From: an uncultured Paenibacillaceae bacterium
GTDB taxonomy: Bacteria > Bacillota > Bacilli > Paenibacillales > K13
NCBI GenBank assembly: GCA_913056365.1
Contig: CAJXLT010000013.1
Coordinates: 36,196 to 100,195, forward strand
DNA length: 64,000 nt
Direction of reading: 5' to 3'
Positions 34,283-45,700 of the stretch are shown piece by piece. The position numbers and the translations under genes are program-made. The notes below the pieces were generated by a model. That model was given only the letters and a program-made list of their open reading frames with translations, was not told where the DNA came from and ran no database searches. Position 1 is the stretch's first letter; every line of letters begins with the position of its first letter.

Positions 34283-36847
34283 TTAATGGATTTTGTCAAT
34301 TAATAGAGTAGCTTGCATGCGATTGGAAACATGAAGCTTATGATAGATGCGATGGCTGTACACCTTCACGCTGCCAATGGACAGGTTCATGTGGTCGGCA
34401 ATCTCCTGGTTGGTAAGTCCGTCAGCCATCAGGGTCAACAATTCGTATTCCCGATTGGTCAATCGTTGACGAACAGATTCGTTCCTTGCGGACGAGTCAT
34501 CGTGTTGAGAATGTATCTGAATCTGCTCCTCGATTGAACGGGCATAAGATAGAAGTGCAGGATCTTCGTTGGTTTGAAGTACCTCAGCCAAGATGGGCTG
34601 GAGCGCTTCGCCCTCGTACACAAAAGTCATGAAGTACCCTTTCTTCTTCCCCTCACGTAATACAACAATCAGTGCATCGCGGGCTTCGGACGTAAGCTTA
34701 TGCTTATGTAAGGCGATTGACTTGATCAGATTCAGCTCGATCCATGCGCCTTGCAGCCGCTCGTTGACGGCGATGATGGACAGTCTGTCAATTAATGAAA
34801 TGACTTGCGGCAGCCGATCCAGCGCAACCCAAACCCGACACAGTACTATATACTCATACTCGCGCTGCAGGGTTAGAGGGCCATCCGTTGATAGCTTTGA
34901 TCGGTTGAGCCAAGCGTCCACCCGGTCTCTTCGTCCATGTTTCAGGTCCATGTGGATTTGGAAAGCCTCCAGCGCCAATTGCCATTGAGGAGCATCATAT
35001 TCGCGGATGAAGGAGTTGAGTTCGTGAAGCATCGGTTCCCGATCATAATTCGGATCTCTGAAGGTTTTCATGTGCAAGAAAGTGAAGATGGCCGGCAAAT
35101 AGATGCTCAGCAAACCGAGTTCCTTGCCGGTCTTTATTGCTTCCTGCAAATAGGCTTCGGACTTGGTAAATTCCTGTTGCTCCATGAGACATTCGCTGTT
35201 TAAGGCATTCATTAATCCCCATACGTGCGGTTCCACCTGCACTTCTTGTTTGGCCAGGTCGATATGTTCCATATACCCCATCGTTGTTTCCAGCATGGCT
35301 CCGGTAGCGCTATAATCCCCGTAATTGCCAAGATTACTGCGAATTAATCGAGCGTACCCTGGGTTGAATTCGACACTGCCTGCGATTTCACTCTCGTAAG
35401 GCAAATAACGGGTGTGCTTGATCCGATAGTTCTTCATACCCTCAAAATCGTATTGCAAATAGCAAACGTGGCTCTGCAGCAAAGAAAGCTCAGGGATTAA
35501 CGGATGTCTGCCGTCGGCGTCCACTTGTTGCATGATTTGCTCTTCCAGGTCATAAATGATGCTCTTGGCTTCTTCGATTTGTCTACATAATAGCAAAGCC
35601 CAACAGTAATAAAGCACCAGTTCGGGCAACGTTCGAACAAGGGCAAAGTCAAACTTGCGAATGCGTTCAATAAGCGGCACTGTTTGTCCTTGTCTAAGCA
35701 TACTTGGTGCAAGCTTAACCAGCAATCCCAATACTCTCTCGTCGTTCCCGGCGGCTGCTTCATGCTCGATAGCCTCCGCATATTGAAGATGCTCCTCATA
35801 CCAACGGCCTGCGCGTGCATGATAGGTTCGGACATCTTCTGGCTGATGTGAAGCCAAGTAGTTCCGCAGAAATTCGGAGAACAAATAATGATAGCGAAAC
35901 GTTGTCCGTTCAAGATCCAAAGTAATGATGAACAAATTGCTTTGCACCAATCGTTGGAAAACCCTCTGGCTGTCAGCCTGTCCGGTTACAGCTTCGCACA
36001 GGCTCTCATTCCATTGGTTGAGGCATGCGGTGGCCAACAAAAATTGGCGAATCTCCATGTCAAGCCCGTGAAACACCTCTTCGAACAAATAGTCATGAAT
36101 ATGATGCTTGGGAAGCCCTAATAGAAAAGAGGTCCCGCGGAATTCGGCTTGCTGGCAGGAAAGCAGAACGAGTTGTAAACCAGCTGCCCAGCCTTCTGTC
36201 TGCAGAAAAACAATTTTCGCTTTTTCCTCATCCACTTCCATAGGCCATGTACGCATTAGACTGGCGGTTTCTTCCATAGTGAACGCCAAATCCTTTGCTC
36301 CGATTTCCAAGCATTCGTTTGCTAGTCGCCATTTAGTCATGGACCAAGGCATAGACGACCGGCTGCTGACAATGAGTGTCATATTCTCCGGCATATATCG
36401 GAGCAGATAAGCGAGATTTTCATGAATTTGTTCGTTTTTAATGAAATGATAGTCGTCCAAAATCAAATGGAAGGTTTCTTCTATATCGGTAATCTGTTGA
36501 ATCATGAGTACAAGTACCGTTTCGATGGACGGTTGCGAGACGTGCAGCAATTTACTAAGGGATTGGCCGAATTGCGGAAATAAGCTTCGAATGCTGTCAA
36601 CGATATATCTCAAAAATAGAATTAAATCGTTGTCGCTCTCATGCAGGGAATACCAGCAAGCCCGACTGCCCGAATGGCGCACCCAGTCACTGAGGAAAGT
36701 GGATTTCCCATAACCTGCAGGCGCAATTACGGTAATGAGCTTTATGTGTTGTTGCTGCAATTCGGGCCATAGACGCTGTCGGACGAGCATCTCCGAGACG
36801 GGTGGAGGAACAACATTTTTTTGAGCCAATAGTGGGTATGCGTTCAT
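34283..36847 (-). CDS. MalT/LuxR-type STAND ATPase transcriptional regulator
   Basis: A large signal-transduction ATPase of 854 residues. The N-terminal NTPase has a Walker A motif (APAGYGKSTFLSDWV) and a Walker B-like strand (FHLILDDYHFI). A long helical, TPR-like middle follows (about 350-780), and the C terminus is a LuxR-type helix-turn-helix (LTNREYELLTLMADGLTNQEIADHMNLSIGSVKVYSHRIYHKLHV). MalT-like proteins bind a small ligand plus ATP, oligomerise and activate promoters. It is divergent from the GLUG/SLH surface protein at 37034, with 187 bases between them holding an inverted repeat, so that gene is its likely target (inference). Confidence 0.92.
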   Translation of the reverse strand: MNAYPLLAQKNVVPPPVSEMLVRQRLWPELQQQHIKLITVIAPAGYGKSTFLSDWVRHSGSRACWYSLHESDNDLILFLRYIVDSIRSLFPQFGQSLSKLLHVSQPSIETVLVLMIQQITDIEETFHLILDDYHFIKNEQIHENLAYLLRYMPENMTLIVSSRSSMPWSMTKWRLANECLEIGAKDLAFTMEETASLMRTWPMEVDEEKAKIVFLQTEGWAAGLQLVLLSCQQAEFRGTSFLLGLPKHHIHDYLFEEVFHGLDMEIRQFLLATACLNQWNESLCEAVTGQADSQRVFQRLVQSNLFIITLDLERTTFRYHYLFSEFLRNYLASHQPEDVRTYHARAGRWYEEHLQYAEAIEHEAAAGNDERVLGLLVKLAPSMLRQGQTVPLIERIRKFDFALVRTLPELVLYYCWALLLCRQIEEAKSIIYDLEEQIMQQVDADGRHPLIPELSLLQSHVCYLQYDFEGMKNYRIKHTRYLPYESEIAGSVEFNPGYARLIRSNLGNYGDYSATGAMLETTMGYMEHIDLAKQEVQVEPHVWGLMNALNSECLMEQQEFTKSEAYLQEAIKTGKELGLLSIYLPAIFTFLHMKTFRDPNYDREPMLHELNSFIREYDAPQWQLALEAFQIHMDLKHGRRDRVDAWLNRSKLSTDGPLTLQREYEYIVLCRVWVALDRLPQVISLIDRLSIIAVNERLQGAWIELNLIKSIALHKHKLTSEARDALIVVLREGKKKGYFMTFVYEGEALQPILAEVLQTNEDPALLSYARSIEEQIQIHSQHDDSSARNESVRQRLTNREYELLTLMADGLTNQEIADHMNLSIGSVKVYSHRIYHKLHVSNRMQATLLIDKIH

Positions 36848-36929
36848 TGCATCTCCTTTGTAGAAACGTGTCGTTTCTCAAATTATATCAAAGAAATTTT
36901 GCGGTTAGTATCAAAATACGTTGAAATTG

Positions 36930-36943
36930 CTAACTTTAGTTAG
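36930..36943. promoter_or_regulatory. Inverted repeat in the divergent intergenic region
   Basis: CTAACTTTAGTTAG: two 6-base arms around a 2-base centre. It lies about 80 bases before the regulator start on one side and 90 bases before the surface-protein start on the other. It is a candidate operator for the MalT-like regulator; short palindromes in AT-rich DNA can also arise by chance. Confidence 0.35.
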
Positions 36944-37033
36944 ACTTTTTTCCTTCCGGTATTTGATAGAATATGACTCACCTATAAGGGAAGTATCGAA
37001 AGATATTTTCGTGAGCAATGGAGGAGAAGTCAA

Positions 37034-40000
37034 ATGAGCAAACATTTCAGAGCAATCGGGAGGGTGCTATTATTTGCACTCTTACTTTCAAACTGGACTG
37101 CACCTTTTTCCGGTCCTGTCGGCGGGTCAACGGTTGTGCATGCGGCAACGGCGTTCTTCGGAGGCAGCGGTACGCCGAGCGACCCGTATCAAATTGCAAC
37201 GGCGGCACAGCTTCATGCGGTTCGAGATCATCTTGCGGCTAGTTATGTGCTCATGAATGACATTGATTTGACCGACTACCTGAGCGCTTCGGGTGCCGGT
37301 TACAATGATGGACACGGGTGGGTGCCGATTGGGACGAATACGACTCCATTCGTAGGCCATTTCAATGGCAAGGGTCATGTGATCGCTCATTTAACGATGG
37401 ACAACTCGGCACGATTCGTCGGCTTGTTTGGATACGCAGCTGGCAGTATCGAAAATGTCGAATTGCGGAGCGTAGATATCACGAACGACAACATATCAGG
37501 CAGCGTCGGCGCTGTGGCTGGGAACAATTACGGCACTCTCCGCAATGTGTATGTCACCGGAGAGGCTAGTGGAGAGAGTACTGTCGGTGGACTGGTAGGA
37601 TACGGAAACAGCTCAAGTGTTGTAGAGAATGTGTATGCGAACGTCGATGTCACGGGTTATGATGTTGGCGGTTTGATCGCCAATGTGACGGGCGGGACGA
37701 TAATCAATGCCTATGCCGGGGGCGATGTGAGCGCCTATAGATATGCAGGCGGATTGGTTGGGCGTCACCAAGGCGGGTCGATCACGGACGCGTATGCGGA
37801 TGGGAATGTAAGCAGTCTAGGGCCTGCAGGCGGATTAGTCGGTTTGCAGGATGCCGGTGCAACGGTGACGGGCAGCTATACGACACATCCCCCATTGATC
37901 GGCTCCGCTTCTGGTACAGTCAGCTTATCTTATGCGGGATTGCCTGACTCGGGCATGAAGCAACAAGCGACCTATGTCGGATGGGATTTCACGAATACGT
38001 GGGGAATCGATGAAGGGAACGGCACGCCATATCTGCAGCCGGTCTTGTCGGCGGCATTGGCTTCATCCAGTGTCAACGATACACTCTCTGTTCAAGGCGA
38101 TGTCTGGTACAGCAGTCTGGACGAACCGTTCTCGCTTCAATATACGATGAAGAATCAAGCGAATGCGCCGGTTTCCACTGTAACAAGCGAGACATTCACT
38201 GGCGTCATTGCGGTTGACAATCGGGACTTATCCACTGCAGCTCTGTCGAGCGGCAGTTATACCTTGGATGTAACGGTCAACAGTGCGGTATATGGTGAAT
38301 TGGTGAGCAAGACGCTCCCGTTTATCGTCGATCATGAGCCGCCGACGATTCAGATCGGAACGAACGGAAGCGAGACCTATGCGAAGACGGCTTCGTCGAT
38401 TGTGACGATAACGGACAGCGGAAGCGGTCTTGAGGCAAGTTCGTTGAAGTATGTGTGGACACAGAGCGCAGATACGCCTGGGGAGGATGCAGGCTGGACG
38501 GTGTTTGCAAGCAACGATTCACTCACCAAATCGAACGCGGACGGCGATTGGTTTTTGCATATCGAAGTGACGGACCAAGTAGGGGGAACCGCACGTGCAA
38601 CGTCGAATCGGTTTCGCTTGGATAACACCGCACCGTCGGTTCACTACAACCCATATGGGCTGTCCGGCTATTTGCATAGCGTATCGACAGTGGTGACGGT
38701 GGATGACAGCCTGAGCGGTGTCGACACGACGACGCTGCAATACGCATGGAGTCATCCTGGCGCATCCAGTCTGAGTTGGGAGGATTTCACGAACGGCGAT
38801 ACGTTAACTCAGAATAGTCCGGATGGACAATGGGTGCTGAACATTGCGGCGACAGATCATGCAGGGAATACCAAAACGATAGCTTCAAGCACGTTTGCCA
38901 TAGACAATACGCCGCCCGTCATCAGCTTCGAGACAGATGGCAACGAGGTGCTGAGTTATCTGGCATCGACGAAGGTGAATGTAAGTGACGCGGAGAGCGG
39001 CATCGATTATTCCGCGCTCAATTATGTATGGACACAGAGCGCTAGCCCACCCGGAGATGGAGCGGCATGGACGGCGTTCACGAACGGCGACACGTTGACC
39101 AAGTTCGGTACAGACGGCGACTGGTACTTGCATATTCGAGCGGGAGATCAAGCAGGGAATACTTCGGAGATTGCCACGAGCCGCTTCAACTTGAAAAATT
39201 TGCAATTAGCATTCTCAGGGGGAGACGGCACAACGGACCATCCCTATCAGATTGAGACAGCGGCTCAGTTGGATTTGGTCAGGAATCTCCCCTTCGCCAA
39301 CTATGTATTGCTGAACGACATGGATATGAGCGATTATCTTGCTGAATCGGGAGCCGGGTACAACGGCGGGAATGGATGGCAGCCGATTGGCAGCGAAGAC
39401 AGTCCATTCTCGGGTACGTTCGACGGCGGCGGTCATGTTATCGAGCATGTAACCTTGACAGCCACAGAGGACTACGCTGGTTTATTCGGGCTCTCTGTCG
39501 GAACAATCGCGAATATCGGTATGGAACATGCGGCTATAGTGATGGACAACGACCACAGCCTTTCAGCAGGGGTGCTAATCGGATCTAATCAAGGCACGAT
39601 TCGCCATTCATATGCCAATGGCGCCATGAGTGGTAAGGGGTTTGTGGTTGGCGGTCTGGTCGGCAACAACGAAGGCGAGATTAGCGACTCGACCAGTTCT
39701 GTTGCGGTTACGGGTTCAGGTAATATTATCGGCGGATTCACAGGTGTCAACAACGGCTCTGTTACGAATGCGTACGCCGAGGGGGATATGAACATCACGG
39801 AAGGTGGGTATATCGGCGGATTCGTAGGAGAAAACGACAGCGCTATTACGGATGCGTATGCTTCCGGAGATCTGAACATTACAGAAGGAGCGTATATCGG
39901 TGGCTTCGCAGGAGCAAGCGGAGGTCCCGTTACTTATGTGCATGCTTCCGGAGATGTGGAAGTCGCAGCAGGTGGAGCTGTCGGCGGATTGTTAGGCGTG

Positions 40001-42691
40001 AATTTCAGCTATTTGGTGAACGCGTATGCTATCGGCGATGTCGAACTCGAAGCTCCTATGCCTGGCGGTGGCTATGTCGGCGGACTTGCTGGATTCAACG
40101 TTGCTTACTTCGGTGATGCGGGGGTGACTCGTTCTTATGCGACAGGCGATGTTAACGGCGGGAGCGGTGTGATCGTCGGCGGACTTGTCGCACATAACAA
40201 TTATGGGGCATTCATAGAGAGTGCTTATGCGACAGGCGATGTTAGCGGAGTGGATAATTATGTCGGTGGATTAGTCGGTCAGAACGCGGGCGGCTCCACG
40301 ATCATGAACGGATATGCAACCGGAAGCGTTAGCGTAGAAGGCAGCTCACTGGGCGGCGGACTGATCGGGGAATTGACGGACGGCTCGGTTACCGATAGTT
40401 ACTCGTCTCAGGCTCCCTTAGTTGCAAGTAAAACGGGCGGGACGATATCTGATTCCGATGCGAAGTCTTTATCCGACATGAAGATGAAGGCAACCTTTAG
40501 CGGATGGGATTTTGCCAATACGTGGGGCATCGATGAAGGGGAGAAGCCACCGTACTTGCTGCCATCCACCATAGAGGTGGAGCTAGAGTCAGACATTGTG
40601 AAGGATACGCTGACGGTTCAAGGAATGAGCTGGAGCGGCGGCTTCGGTGAACCGGATTCATTCGATTACATCATTAAGGATGCATCGAATGAGGCCGTAG
40701 CGAGTGAGACGGTAACGAGTGTAACCTATATGAATCAGGATCACGATATGAATTGGAATCAAGCTCTGTCCGTAGCAGCCCAGACGGATGGTCAGTATAC
40801 ATTAGAAGTGAGCGTGAAGGGTAGTGCGATTACGAGCGATCCGCTATCGTTCACCGTGGATCATACTGCACCGGTGGTGAACATCCAGTTTCTGAAGGAA
40901 GACTTGTCCGTCTACACAAGTGGCAGTTGGACGAGCCAATCTGTTACGGCAAGTATCCATGCATCGGATGCGTCAAGCGGTTTGCATACGTTGGAAGTAT
41001 CCACGGATAACGGCATCACCTGGCAGCCGTATAGCGAGCCTGTTGCTTTTGCCGCGGAAGGTTCCTTCGTGTTGATGACGAGAGCGACAGACAATGTCGG
41101 CAATACGGTGACGTCATCTTATGCGGTTGAGATCGATCGGAGCGCCCCGACAGTTCTGTTCAGCCCGGATGGGAACGGGGCTCAGGAGAAGTCAGTGTCG
41201 GCAGCGGTCACTGTAAGCGACAACGGAAGCGGTGTTGATGCCAGCTCGCTGCAATATATCTGGACGGACAATGCAGGAAATCCAGGTTCGGGTGCCGCAT
41301 GGAAAGACTTCGTCAACGGAGATACGCTGACGCTCAGCGGTGAGAATGGGGAATGGTTCTTGCATATCCAAGGAACAGATACATTGGGAAACCCGGTGAT
41401 GACTGTGTCGAATCCGTTCCAGCTTCATGAAGGCCGTTCGGGTTCATCAACTTCGTCCCCATCGCAGGATGTGCCTAGCGATTGGGGAACGGCGACGACA
41501 ACCGAGCAGAATGGACAGCGAATCCTGATCTTGAAGCTGGATTCTGACAAGCTGCAAGCGACGCTGGCCACAGCCGATGAGCAGGATACCGTCACTGTCC
41601 CTGTAAGCGAAAATGTGGATCGAGTAACCGTAGTGATAAAGGAGATCGATATTCGGAGGCTGCAGGACAAGCAAGCGGTATTGGCGATTGAGACGCCGAT
41701 CGGCAATTACAAATTGCCGTCTCGGGAGATCGACCTGAATCAACTGACTGAACAATTCGGCGGGCAGGCTCATGCTCCGGATTTGACCATACTCGTAACC
41801 ATTGGCAAGAACGATGAAACACATGTGAAATTGGCCAAGGAAGCAAGCAAGAAGGAGGGCTTCACTCTCGTCGTGGCGCCGGTCGATTTCTCTGTGAGCG
41901 TAACGGACGGCAACAAAACGGTAAACATCGATCACTTCAGCGTGTATGTGGAGCGGGAGATTCCATTGCCGGACCCTGTGGAGCCATCACAGATCACAAC
42001 GGCCGCTGTATTGAATCCCGATGGTACAACAAGGCCTGTGCCGACCAAGATTATATTGCGGGACGGCAACTATTACGCGGTGATTAACAGTATGACCAAC
42101 AGCTCCTACGTGTTACTTGCGCATTCAGTAAGTTTCGCTGATGTGGATGTTAGATGGGCGCAAGACGCAATTAACAATCTAGCTTCTCGCATGATAGTGA
42201 GCGGTGTGGATGAGACACAATTTAAGCCGCAAGCTTCTATTAGCCGGGCAGAGTTTGCCGCTATTGTCGTGCGGTCGCTGGGACTGGCGAATGGAAGCAG
42301 TGCGACTGTATTTTCCGATGTGTTGCCCACAGCTTGGTATGCAGAGGCGGTAACTCAAGCCGAAGCATATGGAATCATACAGGGTTACAATGATGGAACC
42401 TTTCGTCCGAACCAAACCGTTACCCGGGAAGAAGCGATGATTATGATCGCGCAAGCGATGAAGCTTGCGGGCATACAGCTACAGGATGACGATTCGATGC
42501 AAAGCGAAACATGGATGGCTTTTACGGATCAGCAGGATATCTCGCCATGGGCAAAACCGGCTGTATCTGCTGTTGTACAAACAGAATTGGTTCGCGGTAA
42601 TCAAGGCATGCTGCTTCCAAAAAACAATATTACTCGTGCGGAAACGGCTGTAATCATTGAAAGATTGCTAATGACAGCAGAACTGATCTAG
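37034..42691 (+). CDS. Giant surface protein with GLUG repeats, Ig-like modules and three SLH domains
   Basis: A secreted 1885-residue cell-wall protein. It has a signal peptide cut near VVHAAT (about residue 38). Two copies of a module follow, each opening with a PYQI-TAAQL-V segment, NDIDL/NDMDM and GW-PIG, then GLUG-type repeats (GxxxGGLVG, NxYAxGxV) that form a beta-helix. Copy 1 starts at about residue 42, copy 2 at about 727. Between and after them are Ig-like modules with DN(T/A)PP-type edges. A pre-SLH domain (to NSSYVLLAHSV) leads into three SLH domains (FADVDVRWAQDAI, FSDVLPTAWYAEA, FTDQQDISPWAKPA) that bind pyruvylated wall polymer. A GGAGGAG box precedes the ATG. Role likely adhesion or glycan binding. 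Confidence 0.92.
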   Translation: MSKHFRAIGRVLLFALLLSNWTAPFSGPVGGSTVVHAATAFFGGSGTPSDPYQIATAAQLHAVRDHLAASYVLMNDIDLTDYLSASGAGYNDGHGWVPIGTNTTPFVGHFNGKGHVIAHLTMDNSARFVGLFGYAAGSIENVELRSVDITNDNISGSVGAVAGNNYGTLRNVYVTGEASGESTVGGLVGYGNSSSVVENVYANVDVTGYDVGGLIANVTGGTIINAYAGGDVSAYRYAGGLVGRHQGGSITDAYADGNVSSLGPAGGLVGLQDAGATVTGSYTTHPPLIGSASGTVSLSYAGLPDSGMKQQATYVGWDFTNTWGIDEGNGTPYLQPVLSAALASSSVNDTLSVQGDVWYSSLDEPFSLQYTMKNQANAPVSTVTSETFTGVIAVDNRDLSTAALSSGSYTLDVTVNSAVYGELVSKTLPFIVDHEPPTIQIGTNGSETYAKTASSIVTITDSGSGLEASSLKYVWTQSADTPGEDAGWTVFASNDSLTKSNADGDWFLHIEVTDQVGGTARATSNRFRLDNTAPSVHYNPYGLSGYLHSVSTVVTVDDSLSGVDTTTLQYAWSHPGASSLSWEDFTNGDTLTQNSPDGQWVLNIAATDHAGNTKTIASSTFAIDNTPPVISFETDGNEVLSYLASTKVNVSDAESGIDYSALNYVWTQSASPPGDGAAWTAFTNGDTLTKFGTDGDWYLHIRAGDQAGNTSEIATSRFNLKNLQLAFSGGDGTTDHPYQIETAAQLDLVRNLPFANYVLLNDMDMSDYLAESGAGYNGGNGWQPIGSEDSPFSGTFDGGGHVIEHVTLTATEDYAGLFGLSVGTIANIGMEHAAIVMDNDHSLSAGVLIGSNQGTIRHSYANGAMSGKGFVVGGLVGNNEGEISDSTSSVAVTGSGNIIGGFTGVNNGSVTNAYAEGDMNITEGGYIGGFVGENDSAITDAYASGDLNITEGAYIGGFAGASGGPVTYVHASGDVEVAAGGAVGGLLGVNFSYLVNAYAIGDVELEAPMPGGGYVGGLAGFNVAYFGDAGVTRSYATGDVNGGSGVIVGGLVAHNNYGAFIESAYATGDVSGVDNYVGGLVGQNAGGSTIMNGYATGSVSVEGSSLGGGLIGELTDGSVTDSYSSQAPLVASKTGGTISDSDAKSLSDMKMKATFSGWDFANTWGIDEGEKPPYLLPSTIEVELESDIVKDTLTVQGMSWSGGFGEPDSFDYIIKDASNEAVASETVTSVTYMNQDHDMNWNQALSVAAQTDGQYTLEVSVKGSAITSDPLSFTVDHTAPVVNIQFLKEDLSVYTSGSWTSQSVTASIHASDASSGLHTLEVSTDNGITWQPYSEPVAFAAEGSFVLMTRATDNVGNTVTSSYAVEIDRSAPTVLFSPDGNGAQEKSVSAAVTVSDNGSGVDASSLQYIWTDNAGNPGSGAAWKDFVNGDTLTLSGENGEWFLHIQGTDTLGNPVMTVSNPFQLHEGRSGSSTSSPSQDVPSDWGTATTTEQNGQRILILKLDSDKLQATLATADEQDTVTVPVSENVDRVTVVIKEIDIRRLQDKQAVLAIETPIGNYKLPSREIDLNQLTEQFGGQAHAPDLTILVTIGKNDETHVKLAKEASKKEGFTLVVAPVDFSVSVTDGNKTVNIDHFSVYVEREIPLPDPVEPSQITTAAVLNPDGTTRPVPTKIILRDGNYYAVINSMTNSSYVLLAHSVSFADVDVRWAQDAINNLASRMIVSGVDETQFKPQASISRAEFAAIVVRSLGLANGSSATVFSDVLPTAWYAEAVTQAEAYGIIQGYNDGTFRPNQTVTREEAMIMIAQAMKLAGIQLQDDDSMQSETWMAFTDQQDISPWAKPAVSAVVQTELVRGNQGMLLPKNNITRAETAVIIERLLMTAELI

Positions 42692-42756
42692 CACTATGAG
42701 AAAATTATGAATGAACGGAATCGAGTGATTCATATGATACTGAGGAGTTGAAGAGA

Positions 42757-45700
42757 GTGATCAACAGGGTTTGCCGCAAGATTTCCTTTGTACTCATTCT
42801 ACTAATGATGATTACACCGAACGTGAATGTTGCATCTGCTGCGAATCAACCGGCAGCGCTTGATTCAGAGGCGTCTCTGGTTAGTGAATTGTCCAAGCAA
42901 TCATTGGAAAAAGCGGAACAAAGTAGACAAGAGTGGCTGCAAGAGCGCGAGCAGACTGATCCAACCTTGGAGAAGATGAAGGAGCGTTCGGGGCAATCAA
43001 GCGATTCGGACGATTCAACAACGGACTACAAACCGAACGACAAGGTTCTGGTCATTGTCGAAATGGAAACGCCGTCGGTTTCTGATCAATTATCCGTTCG
43101 TCGATTGGACTTCAAGGAGGCGAATGTTGCTCAAGTTCAAAACTATCAAAGCGAGATTCAAGCGAGCCAGCAGCAAGTGCTGGACTCGATCGATCGTATG
43201 AATGTATGGCTAGTGAAGGGCTATCACTTCAAAAACATGTTAAATGCTTTCAGTGGCGAAGTTTTATATAAAGATATTATTAAAATCAAGAAGATTGCCG
43301 GCGTAAAAGAGGTGCATATAGCCAAAGTATATGAACAGAATGAAGTAGAGTCTGAGCCTGCCAGCATCTACAGCGCACCGAACATAGGAGCCGAGCAGAC
43401 GTGGGATACGGGGCTGCTGGGAGAAGATATCACAATTGCGATTATTGACACAGGCGTAAATTATCATCATCCCGCATTCGGCGGCAATGGTACTGAGACC
43501 TTGGAATTGGGAGGAAAGCAAGATTTATCTCCTGTCACGGGAAACGGGCAAGGCTACAATGAACGAGTCATCGGAGGCTACAATTGGGCGGATGGGAATA
43601 ACGATATCGTCGATAGAACGTACATTCAGCATGGCGTTCATGTAGCGGGTATTGCAGCGGGCTTCGACGCCACCGGAGCGATCAGCGGCACTCCCTTCAA
43701 AGGTCTTGCGCCCAAGGCGAAGATATTGGCTGAAAAAGTGGTTTCAAATAATGGCTCTAGGAGATTTACACACTCCGTGGAGTATATCGCTGCCATAGAG
43801 CATGCTGTAGCGAATGGCGCCGATGTCATCAACATGAGTTTTGGAACGAGTGCAGAAGCTTTCGTGTCTGACGATCCTGCCATTCAGGCCGTAGAGAATG
43901 CCGTCAAATCAGGCGTTGTTGTCGCGATATCGGCAGGGAATGCAGCTTATTCCACAGAATACGTCTATAACCCTCTGGCGAGTATGCGTGATTATGCAAC
44001 CGTCGGTTCGCCGAGCATCTCCCCGTCAGCCATCAGTGTTGCCGCTTCTGCCAACCAGTTTGGTTATTACGACAGTTTTGATTTAAACGTACCGATTGAA
44101 AGCGAGACTGAAGAAGTGAGTGATTTGCAGCAGATACCGATGCTGGCGTATGAGCTGCTGCCTTCTCCAAGCTCGCTCCTGGGCGAATTGGAGATTGTGG
44201 ATGCGGGACTTGGGTTGGTCACGGATTTCGCTGCAATTGATGTTTCCGGGAAGATCGCATTGATCGAACGCGGGGAAATATCTTTCGCGGCTAAAACAGC
44301 AAATGCAGCCGATAACGGCGCGGTAGCGGTAATTATTTATAATGATTACAGAGAAGGCTATGTCGAAATGGGGGAATTCACCAGTGAGGAAGGAATTCCT
44401 GCCGTGTTCATTCGTGGTGACCATGGACGTACCCTGACAGAAGCGCTGGATGCGAATATTCCATTAACGGTAAGCTTCTCGGAACAATTGGCTCTAGCCG
44501 ATCTGGAATATGAATGGATGACAGACTTCTCGTCATGGGGCCCTGAACCGCATCTTAACTTCAAACCGAACTTTACGGCTCCAGGCGAAGATGTCTATTC
44601 CAGTGTAGTGAATGATGATTATAAAGAAATGAGCGGTACATCGATGGCAGCTCCAGTCGTTACCGGCGCATCGGCGCTCGTCATTGAATCCTTGCGAAGT
44701 CGTTCGATTGCCTATACGCCGCAAGATGTAACAACGGTGTTGTCAAATACTGCTAAAATATTAATTAATCCTGAATCCGGCACGCCCTATTCGGTTCGAC
44801 AGCAAGGGGCAGGCCGCATTCAGGTGAATCAGGCTGTAGCATCGCATGTATGGGTAACCGGTTTGAACGGCGAACCCGGAATAGCCTTGAAGGCGTTCGA
44901 TCAGCAATCGATCACGTTCACCCTGCAAGTGAACAATCTCGGAAATGAGGAACGAACGTTTCAATTGGCAGGCGACGCCTATAAGGATGCCACATTTACC
45001 GACACGGATGATGGTTTGGAGTACAACGATTTAACGCTTGAGGAAATAGCAGGCGCTGAAGTTTCATTTGCTCAAGAAACGTTGACAGTACCAGCCCAAA
45101 CAACAAGTCTGATCGACGTTACGCTGCAATTGCCGGATGATCTGGAAGTGAATCAATTTGTGGATGGCTGGGTTCATCTGACGCCGACAGACGGTCTGGA
45201 CGATACGAAAATCGTTGTTCCGTATTTTGGGTTTTTCGGTGATTGGAATCAGCCCCAAGTGATTGATAAGCACTGGTCTGAGTATGAATCTTATTTTTGG
45301 CAGACAGGTTTATTCGAGGATACCTCCCGAAACTATCCGCTCGGTATGAGTATGGATTATGACTACTGGGAAGATTACGCGTCCTTCTCTCCTAATGGCG
45401 ATGGCGATTTGGATGTGATCGTACCCAAGGTCAGTTTGTTGCGCAGCGCTGAACGGTTGGAAGTGAACCTATTGAACAGTCAGTATCAGCAGCTTCAAAC
45501 CCTTATGGTGCAGAACAATCTAAGCAAAGCATCAGCTAGTGCGTCTACTATTCGCAGATTGAAGGGATGGAACGGAACCCTGAATCAAGAAGTGGTGGAG
45601 GACGGTCAGTATTATATTCAGGTGATCGCCAAAGCCTATGGCGTCGGGGATGGGGTAACGCAGGAGTATGTGTATCCTGTCAAAGTGGACACTGAGCAGC

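Noticed and set aside
34313..36881. Numerous plus-strand frames within the MalT-like regulator gene
   Set aside because: They are antisense shadows without ribosome-binding sites or recognisable domains; the same applies to frames opposite the other giant genes.
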